Source of the DNA: Gyromitra esculenta
Lineage: Eukaryota; Ascomycota; Pezizomycetes; Pezizales; Discinaceae
Reading direction: 5' to 3'
Assembly: GCA_038503075.1 (NCBI GenBank)
Contig: JBCAML010000017.1
Coordinates: forward strand, 1,488,001 to 1,552,000
Length of the DNA: 64,000 nt
The notes under the pieces were generated by a model that searched no databases, was not told where the DNA came from, and saw only the letters and a list, made by a program, of their open reading frames with translations. The translations under genes were made by a program, and so were the position numbers. Positions 13,772-25,848 of this stretch are shown one piece after another. Every line of letters begins with the position of its first letter. Positions within the stretch are counted from its first letter, which is position 1.

Positions 13772-14258
13772 CTAGGTTATGGCTAGTGGGTAATTTATAG
13801 CGCCTTGACTATACATGGGGATTTTTATAGAACAATGTAGATGGGTGTGGTGGGGCAATTGACCACCCCGCCAAACTTCGTGCAACCACCAGTTTTTGAG
13901 TTGTGAAGATAGGCGAGACCCACTTCCCTGTTGAAATATATAATCTTTGTGTAACCCCACGTATCGACTGGAGGGTAGCTATGTCTGGTATTGGGCCTCA
14001 AGCCACTGAACTTGTTCGTATCTCAGCCGTGATAGCTATAGCGGCTGCCTGCCATGAATGTTTGTGACTGCCTCAGCTGATGTTGAATCACAATGGATAG
14101 TTAATTACCTCTTTACAGTTGCATTGCTTAAGCAGCTGACACACATCTGACCTCAATTTCTATACACCCGGCCACTGTCTCCCATAGTCAGAAATAGGAT
14201 CCGTTTGCAAAGGCAAATCCCACAAAGGTCCAAACCCCTCCGAGAAACCCCACCCACG
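13772..14258. other. Intergenic spacer between the two plus-strand giant genes
   Basis: About 490 bp hold the 3' end of the upstream gene and presumably the promoter of the next. I see no coding frame, repeat or RNA gene. Confidence 0.45.
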
Positions 14259-17200
14259 ATGGCCGCAATTGCTCCCCGCCATAGAGTCCTTCGCAAGCTC
14301 CAGGGCCAGCTTTCATCCACCCCCAGTGGTGGCGAGCCAGGCGAAGGGCCCAGCCTCGAGGCCGGAGAAATGCAGCTTTATTCCTACTACCTCCCGTCTC
14401 TGGAGGCAGGCCGCACCTATGAGATTCACGCAAACCAGACAGTCAACATATCAAACGGTGAGGTACATAAATTTGGAACCGACGATCAAAGTTCAATACT
14501 CCAGACTTTCCAAGTCTATGCTCCGCGCACCAAGCTCGAGGAAGGAGACATCCACAGCGTTTATCCTTTGCCTGGCCATCCAGTGTCCGGAAGAATTCTT
14601 CCGCACATCATCTTTAATGACCCACACCTGCCGTGGGAGCGTTTCGCCCAGGGTCCACCGCCAGAGAGCAAGACAGCAGGCAGAGTTCCGTGGTTAGCGG
14701 TCATCGCGTTTGAGCCTGCAGAGTTGCAGCTGACGGACAGTCAGTTAGGTGCAGGTGGGTTGTTCGCGCCAGGCGCGAAGGTGAAGCAGTCAGATTCAAT
14801 GGCCGTATCGTTGAATGCTGGGGACGCAGCAGGTATGGCGGGCAATGTTCAACTCCCATTCCCCAGATCACAAGACGCTCCCGACAGTATTGATAAAGCA
14901 ACGTTGTTGAATATGATCTTTTTGGACCCTGGCCTAGCATATGCGTTGCTCGGAAAAGAAGCGCAACCCTTCCAGCCAACACCGGATTTAGATAAGTATA
15001 AGTATTTTTCACACGTGAGAAATGTGAATACAGAGGGTATGGCAGATGCAGGGGTCCAGGACCAAGGCCTATTCAGTGTTTTGGTGTCCCATAGAACAGG
15101 ACCATGGAATCTCGATAAGCCAAAGACCGTAATCGTACATCTCGTCTCGTTGGACGGAATGGCTCATATCGCTCTCCCGGATCCGAGTGACTCGAAGTCA
15201 TCAGGAAACAAAGTGGGATTAATATCGCTGCATAGCTGGGCTTATACATGTACTCCGCCGGAGGGTTTCGACTTTGTGGATACCATGGCTGCCTTAGGAA
15301 AGCAGAGTGAAATGACGCTCCGCTTGCCAGACGATCAAATCAATAAAATAGTAGCTTCTCTTCCGCCGACCACAAAACCAGACATCTTCACTGCGATGAA
15401 CGACCGCCTAACGGCCGGCTACACTCTTCTTCGCCATCGGCTTCCAACAGGCGAACCTACAGTTTCCTTTTACCGCTCTCCGCTGACGCCTTTTCCTATC
15501 AATCAATTCTCACAACCGGACTGGCCTGCACAGTCGAACTTCGGCACGGACTACCAGATACTTGATAGCAAAGTTGGTGTGATGGACATCAGCTACTCTG
15601 CGGCGTTCCAACTCGGAAAGGTCCTAGGAATCGCAGATCCGGCTTTCCGCGAGTGCCTAACGCGGGTCCGTGGAGCGCTATACAACGCAGCACAAGAAGC
15701 AGCCGCAATCCATGTTTATGAGGCAGATAACAAGTACTGGAAAACTACGGATGTGGTGGGTGCGAATGCGATTACGCAGATGTTGAACTGTCTAGATAAA
15801 CTTAACCCCGGATCTGAGGTAGCCCCAGATTGGGCGAAGAGGTGGATGAGGTCGGAGCTGGATGGCACAGCCAGAAAAAATAAAAGGCTAACAAAAATGA
15901 ACGACCGTTTTTTGGGCACCACGTTAGCACAGGAGATGGAGAAGCTGGCAGGTGTGAAGCTGACGAATAGTCTACAATCCCCACCAAACGGTCCCAGAGA
16001 AACTCCATATAATGAATTTAATCAGCCGTACTCTACTGATTGGGCAAATATTGTCAAATGGCTCATGGACTGCCTTTTCTTATCAAACATTCCGGCCCAT
16101 TACCTAATTCCGGAGCCTGCCTTCCTCCCCCAAGAAAGTCTTCGTTTCTTCCATATTGACCCAAACTGGCTTGACTGCCTCATTGACGGCGCACTCAGCC
16201 TTGCCAACCACCTTGACCGCGACGACGATATAATTCGACAATCAATAAAAATAGCCTTCAACAACTACCTTTCCACCCCCATTGCTGGCAAGATGACCAC
16301 GCAAATCCCATGTTGCGGTTTTTTCATCCGTTCAAAGGCGGTGAAAGGTTTCCCGGATCTCCACATCAATATCAAATGGCCAGATTCTATCTCACCGCCA
16401 CCAACAGCAGCGGACGTTCTTCGCATGGAACGCCTCAACGAAGATTTGTTGTTTTGTCTCTTAGATCGCCTTCCTGATGATCCTGCGTTGGCCTCCATTA
16501 TCATCTCTCAGCCGTCGCACCAACAGTGTTTCTCCCTGGGCGAGGCTCTAACCGCTTCTCCGCGATACCTTGAATTCGCGGTGAAAAGGTTATTCCAGAC
16601 CGATACAAAGCAAGAAGGGTGGGGATCATTTTCGCCGTTGAAGTGGAAAGAAGGCGATCCTCGTTCTCCGGCGGCTCCGATATATGATTGGGATACGAGG
16701 GTGATCCTCGTTAAAAACATGGTGCAAGCGATGCTCAATGATCTGAGGACGATGAAAGAATTTGCAGGAAGGGCGCCGCAGGATGAGTTAGATACATCAA
16801 TCAAAGCGCTGGCATGGCCATATGAGTGGCTTGACAGGCCGGTGTTCCCCGTGATGGACGACGAGCTTGCTAGGACGATGACATATATGTACCACACCTT
16901 CGTAAAGATAAATGGTCTTTCCGGGGAACCACAGAAGCAATTGCTAGCAAGCACGATTCCGCAACTGAAAACATTGTTTAAGAAACCGCTTCCTGCCTTG
17001 GATACTCTGGAAGCTTATTCTCAAGTCCCAGTGGGCGGGGAGGTAAACAGCGCGTTTGTTGGATTACAGCTGAACGACCCTATTTATAGCTTAGAGATAA
17101 TCAACCGAATGGCAAGTAAGGATAAGAAGGAATGGGAGCAGGCGATAAGGAAATTGCCAGTGGGGAACCCAACCACCGACCGAGGGAGCCCTTCGGATAC

Positions 17201-17996
17201 TCTTCCGAACCTTGGTGACGGTGATGATTCAGGTGAGCCATTCGATGCGTTCAGAAAAATGCCACAACCGGCGAGGAGAGACAATGATTCTTATTCATTC
17301 AAATGGAGCACTTACTAATCCACAAATTACCTTCAAATTTTAGATCGAGAACGAGTTCCCCGAGACCCACCAAAAATTCAGGAACCTTCGCTACCTACTT
17401 TCCGCGCGCCTCACTTCCGCCCTTTCCGTGGAACTCCCCAGAGTCTCCCTGATCCCAATCTCAAATACGGTATCACAGATTCGCAATTCATCATTAAGAT
17501 CTTCCCTGCCACATCCGCCGGCTCAGATAGAGGTCCCTTAGTCCCAAGCCTGAACTACTTCACCGACATTATCTTCAGCATTCAGCGCAATCCTTCCGGA
17601 GACCGCAGCACGGTCCTAAACCTTGTTTCTCTCACGGTGGATATCCCTATTGGAAGACCGGGTAAACACCAACATAAGAACACGAAACTCACGACATCTT
17701 ACACTGGGAGAGGCGCCAAGATGTTGAGCAATCAACGATTCAGCACCTTTATTGCGCATCCAACGGGCGAGAGTCCGACTGGGACGATGACAATTACAAT
17801 ACTGCCCAAGATGAGGGGAGAAGGCGTGGAGATGCTAAAAATCCCGGAATTATCATTTCAGCTGTTGGATGTGGCGGTGGAGGACGGCGATAGCCCGGTA
17901 CCATTTGAGGTTGTGGAGAAGTATGAGCATGGGAATGGGATTGTGACAGCGACGACATTCATACACGTGGAGAGGCTTAGTCAACCCAAACCATAG
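14259..17996 (+). CDS. Second plus-strand giant uncharacterised protein (about 1208 aa)
   Basis: Two exons are predicted, 14259-17232 and 17344-17996. The 111-bp intron has a GTGAGC donor and a TTTTAG acceptor, and phase 1 is kept across it. Without it the first ORF ends at 17318 and the C-terminal 217 codons are lost. Motifs seen include IHSVYPLPGH, LPHIIFNDPHLPWERF and VPWLAVIAFEP near residues 100-150. Then come YSAAFQLGKVLGI (about 446), NIPAHYLIPEPAFLPQESLRFF with FHIDPNWLDCLIDGALSL (about 615-645), and CGFFIRSKAVKGFPDL (about 686). I recall very similar strings (LPHIVL..TLPWER, AWQLGRLLAL, FNYLVPDE..LPPESIRFFYLD, SGFLLRS..V.GWPGL) from large bacterial proteins without assigned function. 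No transmembrane segment or signal peptide is seen. Lying 487 bp downstream of the 1450-aa gene, it probably works with it. Confidence 0.7.
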
Positions 17997-19171
17997 GATT
18001 CCTTGAGTTTTTTAGACCCTGATAAATGCCACTCTTGTTATTTGAGATTGAGTTATTTGTCACGACCCAACAACCTCTGATCCCTGAAAATAAACTAAGC
18101 TTAATTTAGACTGGTTCAGACATATCGAGTAATATTTAGTGAATATGTATCTCGGCTAGTCTGCGATAAAAGGTCTTGCGATTTGTGAGCCTCAGGATAC
18201 TCAGCTAATTGCACATATAAAGCAATCCCCACCGCTACATGGCCCAAAGGTCGAAATTACCGATACTCAGAACATTGTTCTTGACTAAAACGCCGCGCTT
18301 ATGGTTCTACCAATATCGCTAGTATACATGCCGTGGTACCGTGGTGCCTGTGCCAAGCCAGCGGCGACTCCGTGCTTTCTAGTTGTTTATACCGTGCCTA
18401 TCAGTATCAACCAAGGACGCTGCAGTTTACCACCTACCGGTTATAACGGAAAATTTTAACGGGAAAACCTCGGGAGAAGCTACATGTACTCCACCGCTCG
18501 ATATGTGCTCATAGAAGTAGACTAACCGAACGGGTGAACACAGCATTTGTTGGTCTGTTCCAACCCTATAACGGCCCTCGCCAGATTTCGGATGCCCTTA
18601 TAACATCGGACTTTGTTGGATGGAATGTCTGCTATAGCAATTGTTGCTCTGTTACGCTCACTAATAAACTCGTTTACCTACTGTTATTTGTGCGTTATGT
18701 AAGCTTCGCTTTGAACTAGCAGAAATTACCAACTAGTACTAATTTTAGTAGTATTAGGTGGACACTCTACTCAGGGCAAGTCCTGCCCCGGATCAGCCAT
18801 TCGCCTCTCGGAAATTGAATATTATTGCAAGTCGGGATTTGGCTCGATTGGCTCCCTTGCTAGTTGCCTCGCTAGGTGTCTTAGAGTATTTCCCTGTTGG
18901 CCAAATGACGACAGCCAATGCGCTAGTAGCTACTAATATACCTATGCTGCGGCTATAAGAGCGTTGCACGCCAATGATTCTCAGGCCAAGAAAGCGAGTA
19001 CGTAGTGCGGTATCGCACAGTACTCCGTCTCTGCCTCTGCTGATCTCTCCAGGTAGGGCTTGGCGCTGTGACGTCCTGGAACAGTAGAGTAATATAAAGA
19101 CACCAGGTTTGGCTGCTGAATTTTTGGAGCTGGCAGCAGTACCTTGCGGACATCTCGCCGAGCTTATCAAC
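17997..19171. other. Intergenic; GH32 promoter at the right end
   Basis: Nothing coding is seen. A TATA-like AATATAAAG near 19090 lies about 80 bp before the GH32 start codon, and a CRE-like TGACGT lies near 19070. Confidence 0.4.
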
Positions 19172-21274
19172 ATGCGCTACACGTTTTCTTTACTTGCCTT
19201 GCTTTCCGGAGCCGCAGTTGGCCAAAACTACTCCACAACAAATCTCGTAGATGTGGATATCGCCTCGGCGCCTAACAATACTCTGTTCACCAGATGGAGA
19301 CCAACTTCACATTTTATGGTGAGTTGTGTGCCTTAAGCTCCGCGCGCGATGCTAACTGGGTATACAGGGACCCCATTCATGGATGAACGATCCTTGCAGT
19401 CCATCGTACGATCCCGGTTCTGGATTATACCATATTGTATAGATCCCTCTCCAAGCTAGATATTGACGAAGGAAGGTCTAATATTTATTTAGATGTATCA
19501 ATGGAATCCACACCATATCAATTGGGGTAACATCTCTTGGGGCCACGCTGTTTCCAAAGATCAAGTGACGTGGGTCGACGCTGGAGGTTGGGAAGACAGC
19601 CGTGCGAAAGCTTTAGGGACTGGTCCCAATGGCACCTTCGACCATCTCGGGATCTTCTCGGGGTCGGGTCAGTTTCTGCCTGCAAACCAGTCTTATGGTT
19701 TTCCTGGCTTGAATTTTGCGAGCGGGCCCACGGAGGAAACGATCATGGTCGTTTTATATACCGCGGTGCAGCATCTACCAACGAGTTGGAGTATTCCGTA
19801 TATCAACTCCACTGAAACGCAGTTTGCGGTCGTTTCTACCGACGGTGGGCTCACGTTCGATAAATTCGAGGGTGAAGGCGTCAATCCCGTCATCCCACAA
19901 CCACCACCGAGTTTGAATATCACAGGGTTCCGCGATCCTATTTATGGCAAATGGCCTGAGCTGGACGATATTCTATTTGGTGATTCCTCGATAGGCAACT
20001 TTTACTCCGTTTTCGGCTCTGGTATCAAGGGATTTGGAGGCCGCTTACCGCTCTATTACGCTCCTACGCACGATTTGACCGACTGGAGATATCTTGGGCC
20101 CCTTTTTGCTGCTCCGCCCAATGGGACTTGGAGTGAGACTTACTCTGGTTCGTACGGCTATAACTTTGAGATGGCCGGCGCATTTTCTCTCACGGAGCTG
20201 AGACAAGATGGTGGCGACGATGAGTCTGTTCACAATTTCGTGATAATGGGAACCGAAGGAGGCAACACCACCAAACATCCATCACTCCAGTGGGCGCTCT
20301 GGTCTGAGGTAGCAATCACCCGCTCCGCCAAGAATGGATCAGCTGAAAGTGAAATCTTGTCTTCTGGCGTTCTTGACTGGGGGTCTTCCTATGCTTGGAA
20401 CTGTTTCTGGGACACGCCAAAAAGTCGGAGGATTGCATATGGCTGGGCAAGGGAAGATATGAACGTAGCCCAGACAGCCCAGGGATGGCAGGGCGTGTTT
20501 ACTCTTCCTCGTCAGTTGTATGTCAAGGTCTACGAGAGCATCAAAAACACGAATGGCATCATTTCGCAAAAGGGGTCCTGGACTTCTCAGCGGAGGGCCG
20601 ATGGAACATGGAAGGTGAAAACTTTGGGAATGCAGCCTGCATCGGAGGTCGTTGAATCTTTGAGAAAGGGCGCCAAGAAGACTTCTGTAGAAAAGACAAC
20701 TGTCCAGGCCAACAGCTACACCAGCATCGATGCAGATAGTCTCTCGGCCAATATCCATGCAGAGATTGATCTTCCTTATAACTCGACTATACCCGTTGGT
20801 TTCGTTGTTCGCCGTTCACCTGATGGCGAAGAAGAGACCTTGATCGTTTATGATCCTGTCGCGCAGGAACTTTCTGTCGTCCGCGAAAATTCCACCTCTC
20901 TAGACTCAGCATATACCAACACCTACCCGAACGTAGCACCGCTGTTTCTGCTAGACTTCCAGAATAGCAATGGTAACTGCTCCGACCCTAGGAGAGAAAC
21001 ACTCACACTGGACATCTTTGTCGACAACTCCATGATTGAAGTCTTCGCGAATGAACGTGTGGCCATCACTTCGCGAATCTACCCTGCAAGGATTGACTCG
21101 ACTGGGATTGGAATGTGGACTGGTGAGGGCGAGGGTAAAGCTACTTTTAGAAAGGTCGCTGTTTGGACAGGGTTGAAGAATGCCTTTCCAGAGAGACCAG
21201 CTAATAGCAGTACTGCTTTAGTCTTTGATACTCCTGAAGAGACTGGAAACTATGTCTGGTGGCCAGGGAACTAA
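19172..21274 (+). CDS. Secreted glycoside hydrolase family 32 (invertase/inulinase type)
   Basis: Exons are 19172-19318, 19368-19436 and 19493-21274, giving 665 aa. Introns of 49 and 56 bp have GTGAGT...CAG and GTATAG...TAG ends. The second exon carries the family's nucleophile motif (WMNDP, Asp57) and would be missed without splicing. Further signatures are GFRDP (Asp about 220, transition-state stabiliser) and YNFEMAG (Glu about 298, the expected acid/base position). The C-terminal part has the beta-sandwich motif DIFVDNSMIEVFANE. The N-terminus MRYTFSLLALLSGAAVGQ is a clear signal peptide and there are many N-glycosylation sequons. It should hydrolyse (or transfer) beta-fructosyl units from sucrose, inulin or levan outside the cell. 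The FEMAG context in place of the usual WEC leaves the exact specificity open. Its neighbours suggest no pathway cluster. Confidence 0.92.
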
Positions 21275-22292
21275 GGCTTGTTTGTCTGAGGGGCTATTAA
21301 TCCTGTACATTACAATACTTAGCAAGCGGTATATTTTTATCTGATCTCTCCAGGGTTCGAGATACATGTAGCCATCTCGCTCGATGACCTTAATTTTGTA
21401 TATTGGCAGCATTTCACGTGGCTCGTAAGACTAGTATTGTGGGAAATGGAAAATGGAAAATGGAAAATATTGAAACACCTATCAAGTATCTGACGAGAGT
21501 AAGGAGGTACACGTCCATATAGGTTCGAAGTAGGGCTAGATACAGGGCACGCCCTCTAGATACCCCATCACGCGACGTTAACATACGTACATACGCAGAA
21601 GGATTCTCTCGCCCTTGGGTTGATCTATCTCCCTTATCTCTGGTTATCTTTTATTCAGTGCAGCTGACCTACGGAAATAGGGCTAAATCTCCATTCTGTT
21701 TTTCTCTTTGGGCTTCCATCTCACCTATCTATCACACATGCACCCAGTGAATAAACAACAACAACCTATCTATCTATCCCACAAAACCGCCCCACCACTC
21801 CTTACAGCAAACACTCATCCGCTGTCCTCCATCCCCTCGAGCTCCTCAGCGAAATCATAATCTTCTACAATGCTTTCCACTGTATAATAGATACACGACT
21901 CCGGTGTGGAAAAGCTGAGTACGACCAGGGAACTCAAAATCACGACGAATCACTCGAGACCCTTATCTGTGGTACATCGGGATGGAATGTACGTTGCCAA
22001 TGCCCAGAACCACGTAAGGAGGAATCCTACATCGATATCTCATCCCACTCCCGCGCCATGTGGCGAGTACAGAAATTTCATCCTCACTATCTAGCCTAGA
22101 GACTCGAGCTTTGAGGCATTGTATAGAGTGCTGGGTGTGAGATTGTCTGTGGCACGCATCACAGCCCTAGCCCTGATGTCTACATCCATGCAAGTTTGTT
22201 GGTCGTACATACACCCAAGACCCCACTCCGTCCTATCTATTCTACTATATATTATCCGCTCGTTGGAGAATTCCACACCCAGTATTTCAATT
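21275..22292. other. Intergenic with a short GGAAAAT microsatellite
   Basis: The tract at about 21441-21468 repeats GGAAAAT/GGAAATG units. The rest is non-coding, pyrimidine-rich towards the downstream gene. Confidence 0.4.
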
Positions 22293-23678
22293 ATGGCTCG
22301 CTTTGATGATCTACCAGTTGAGCTCCTGGTGGAAATTGTTAGTTATCTCCCACGCACAGGTCGGACCCCCGAATTCCCTCCTAAGAAGCATCTGCGTTCG
22401 TATATCGCCGATGTTTCTCCCGTCTCCCGTCGCCTACACGGCATCGCGGAGCCTCTCCTCTATAGATCAGTGGCTACTATTAGCGGCCATATCAACGCCA
22501 GTGGAAAGCCTATCCGTTACTTCCTGCGCTCAATAATTTCACGTCCGGCACTTGCAACATATATCCGTGATCTCAGCGTCGATTGTTCTTTGTCGAGGGA
22601 CGACCATTACTACGCAGGGAATATTAAGGTCGAAATTCCAGCAGAGCAGCTTGCAAGTGAAAACCAATTATTTGTGGTCACCGCAAAACAAAAGGGTTTA
22701 AAGGGTTCCCTGATCCGCGATCTCGAGGAGGGGGTCCAGGAAGCTCAGGTAGTTTTATTGCTCCACCTGCTGCCAAAGCTGCAGGAGCTCCATATCAGAT
22801 CTGACGATATAACCGGGAGATTCGACAGAATCCTCTTCAAACTCGCTTCCACTCGCCGTCCCGGACCACCCACCACATTCTCACAAAAGCTACCAACATG
22901 CCTCCAGTCATTGCATGAATTATCGTGCTCCCACACGAACGACAAACTCGGCCTGACGCCGCGGAAACTTATACTCGCCTCCGCGCTACCATCTCTTCAT
23001 ACGATGGAATGTATCCAGATCGACAGCAACGGATTCTTCCCGCAGGACAGCAACGACACGGACTCCGATTCTGACATCGAACCCTATCTCGACATCGAGG
23101 CCTACTACGGCACTTCATCCGTCAAAAGGCTACACTTCCGGAAAAGCTGTGTCGACGCAAACACATTTGAGCTCATCCTCCGTATCCCGAAGGAGCTTAC
23201 TCATTTCTCGTATGAGCATGGAGGCCCCAGATACGGATATGCTCGCTTCTCACCTGTCGAATTTGGATACGCGCTTAAACACGTGCGGGATTCGCTCGAG
23301 GGGCTTGAGCTCAGGCTTGAAGAACTTGATCGTACGGCGGCGGGGGGAATCGGGTCGGTTGGTTCGTTGGCGCGTTATCCGAGACTGCGTTGTATACAGA
23401 TGGAGTATGATATCCTACTTGGACCGAATCCGAAGGAGAATAATGTTAGGCTTGTGGATATGCTTCCACCTGCGGTCAGGGTGGTTGATTTAACGGGGGG
23501 GTGGAAGTTTGAGGATAGGACGGAACAGTTGGTTGGTGCAGTGGAGGCGAAGGAGGCCCGGATGATGCCGGATTTGGAGGAGGTTTGTATCGGATGGTGT
23601 GATGATGATGTGGATAAAGAGGTAATGCAGCAGCTGCGGGAGAGGTTTGAGAATGTTGGGGTGAAGTTGCGGGGATGA
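22293..23678 (+). CDS. F-box domain protein (461 aa)
   Basis: This is an intronless frame starting at ATG 22293. An upstream ATG at 22119 in the same frame would add 58 residues with no family character. Residues 4-60 fit an F-box: FDDLPVELLVEIVSYLP followed by a helical segment ending near RRLHGIAEPLLYRSV. The remainder is weakly leucine-rich (for example LLHLLPKLQELHIRSDD), as in fungal F-box proteins where it forms the substrate-binding part. It would act as a substrate adaptor of an SCF ubiquitin ligase. The target is unknown, and such genes are very numerous in Pezizomycotina. Confidence 0.82.
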   Translation: MARFDDLPVELLVEIVSYLPRTGRTPEFPPKKHLRSYIADVSPVSRRLHGIAEPLLYRSVATISGHINASGKPIRYFLRSIISRPALATYIRDLSVDCSLSRDDHYYAGNIKVEIPAEQLASENQLFVVTAKQKGLKGSLIRDLEEGVQEAQVVLLLHLLPKLQELHIRSDDITGRFDRILFKLASTRRPGPPTTFSQKLPTCLQSLHELSCSHTNDKLGLTPRKLILASALPSLHTMECIQIDSNGFFPQDSNDTDSDSDIEPYLDIEAYYGTSSVKRLHFRKSCVDANTFELILRIPKELTHFSYEHGGPRYGYARFSPVEFGYALKHVRDSLEGLELRLEELDRTAAGGIGSVGSLARYPRLRCIQMEYDILLGPNPKENNVRLVDMLPPAVRVVDLTGGWKFEDRTEQLVGAVEAKEARMMPDLEEVCIGWCDDDVDKEVMQQLRERFENVGVKLRG

Positions 23679-23971
23679 ACAGTTAATTGTACTATGGCTT
23701 TATCAGGAATTGAGATTATTCAAATTGAGATTCATTTCTGGATACTCTGTTTCTCGATTGATGATTATTGTGTCTAACAAAACTTAAAGCCTCCACTAGG
23801 GTTCAAACACCGACCCTCTAGATCTAGTAATATATTCGAACTAGGAGTAATTTTGGATGTACATATCTACATTAGGTAACTCTAGTTAATACAAAGTTTC
23901 TGGGAAATGGAGCACTATAAATAGATATAAAAAATTAAGTAACCGTTGCACTAGATTCAAATGTATCACAT

Positions 23972-25848
23972 CTATTTCTCAGAATCGTTAGCCTGTGAAG
24001 CCTTCTTTTTAACCTCCGCCTCCCTCTTCTTCTGACGCATCATCCGCAATCGCGCAACAGAAGCACACAACGGGAATAATAAAATGCTAACAGCACACCA
24101 TGCAAAGAGTACTAATATTACAAAGTCAGCCCTCTTCCCTTCTTCGCTTCAAAAAAATCAAGTGATATAGATACCTCCAAAGTTCAATCCGATCCTAGAA
24201 TGGACGTCGAAAATGATGGTTCGACTAGCCTCCACTATATTATGCATGGGCCACGCATATCCGTACTTGTAAAATCCCGGTGAAAGAGGAACGAAGTAGA
24301 ATGAAACGCAAACGTTGCAGATAACCCAGAAAATCAACCATAATGAGAACCAGGGGGGACCGAGAAGCATGCACATATTTTCTGACGGAAGGCTTCATGT
24401 ATAATCAAGTTAGAACGAACCATGGCAAGGACAGAGATGATCAGGCTTACCCAAATGATGTCATGCCTACCCAGTTGAGCATCCAGTAAACAACGAAGCT
24501 ACCTCGGCCAAAGGCGGATGCGTGGGAAACCTCGGTTTCGCTACCGGGAGGTCGGGAAAACGGAACACCGTAGGCGAGGGAGACGAGGGAGTAGCAGAGG
24601 GAAAGGAACCCGAAAGTAGTTATGGATGCGAGAATGCGCCAAATGATGAAATTTGCGAATTTGAGTGGCCGGTGGGCTATATGATTTTACCATTAGCTAT
24701 CTAGCATGGAAGATGTTGGGAGGAAGTGTTCATACATCCTGGAGCTAATAAGGACCCGTGAATTGGCATGAAGAAAGGAAATGCGAAAAACGAGAAGATG
24801 ACCAAATCTAGTCAAGGTTTCGCATCAGTATCTTTTTTAATCATGCGAAGCTAGAATTGAACTTACAGATCAGACCCACGGATGTGGATGGTGTGGCTAC
24901 TGGTATATCGAACGGCCGAAGGTTGTATTCGGTAAACCCAATGGCAGGATTGAGGACTTGTGGGGCCATTTCTATATTTTTCCGCATCGAAGAGTCGCTC
25001 AGGTCCCTAACTACTTCAGATATCCACTTTGATCCAAAGGTTGCGGCGATCTCATCTCGCATCATTTGGACCTCAGGTAAAATATCTAGGAAATGAAATT
25101 AACATCCTGCTTCGGCTTCGGCTTCTAATGCGGTAGCCTACATTCATCGAGAATTGCTTCCTGCCTCGCTTCCACAAAAATTACCTGCCCAGCACCCATA
25201 GGGTCATATGTCTTGTTCCCTTTTTCCAGTGCCTCCTTCAACAAAGCAGTGGCATTGGCATTAACTATCATGGCTACCCAATTATGCTGGTGATAGATAT
25301 TCCTCCGTACTTCCAAGGGATCGTTGTCGAAATCGGAGGGGGCCATGAATCGATAGCCCAGATGCGGGCCTGGCTTCACGGAGTGTTCCTTCAGGGTCTG
25401 AACGACGAATGGACCAACAACAGGATCCGCATCTAGATAAGGTGCCATTTGACCATCGAAATCGACGACAAGGACGGTAAGAGTGGAATATTTATTGAAA
25501 AGATGAAAAAGGGAGCCCCAATCTATTAAACAATCAGCAAATATAGATAACGGCAAGACTGTCGAAAGTCAATAATAACGAAGGTAAGCCCACATAGTGA
25601 TAGGAGCGCTAAAACCACGCATCCCAGAAAAAGAGCTACAATCACAAGTAGCTGTTAGTAAATATCAATGAATCCTAATGCCTCCGAGCCTAACGATCAA
25701 ACATACTCATGGCAAGCCATTTTCGGAAGAGAGTCTTCCTCTTGGGAGCCAAATCTGGATGCCAGAACCCAATTTCATCGGGCTCGTCCTGGATCTTCTC
25801 ATCTCGAGTCTGGGAAGTGTTGCTGCTGGAAACTGGGGACGAAGGCAT
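23972..25848 (-). CDS. SNG1/DUF3533 family membrane protein (479 aa)
   Basis: Eight exons are predicted on the minus strand: 25848-25707, 25635-25594, 25522-25142, 25085-24867, 24807-24736, 24676-24451, 24392-24175 and 24111-23972. All phases agree. The family pattern is clear: one transmembrane segment near the N-terminus (TLFLGCVVLALLSLYWGSL), then a large loop with VVDFDGQ, PHLGYRF and INANATALL, then LNPAIGFTEYNLRPFDIPVATP before a bundle of about five transmembrane helices. The last section has FVVYWMLNWVGM, GPPWFSLWLIFWVI and the diagnostic GYAWPMHNIVEASRTI. Yeast Sng1, the founding member, is linked to nitrosoguanidine resistance and membrane lipid asymmetry. Function here is inferred only from family. 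A TATATA lies at about 25914-25920 on the promoter side. The exons are far too short to be noticed one by one. Confidence 0.88.

Noticed and set aside
15716..16954. Minus-strand ORFs under the 1208-aa gene
   Set aside because: They are shadows of the coding strand with no domain and no splice continuity.
23795..23825. tRNA-like GGTTCAAAC box
   Set aside because: The flanking bases do not pair into a T-stem and no D arm or acceptor stem can be found on either strand.
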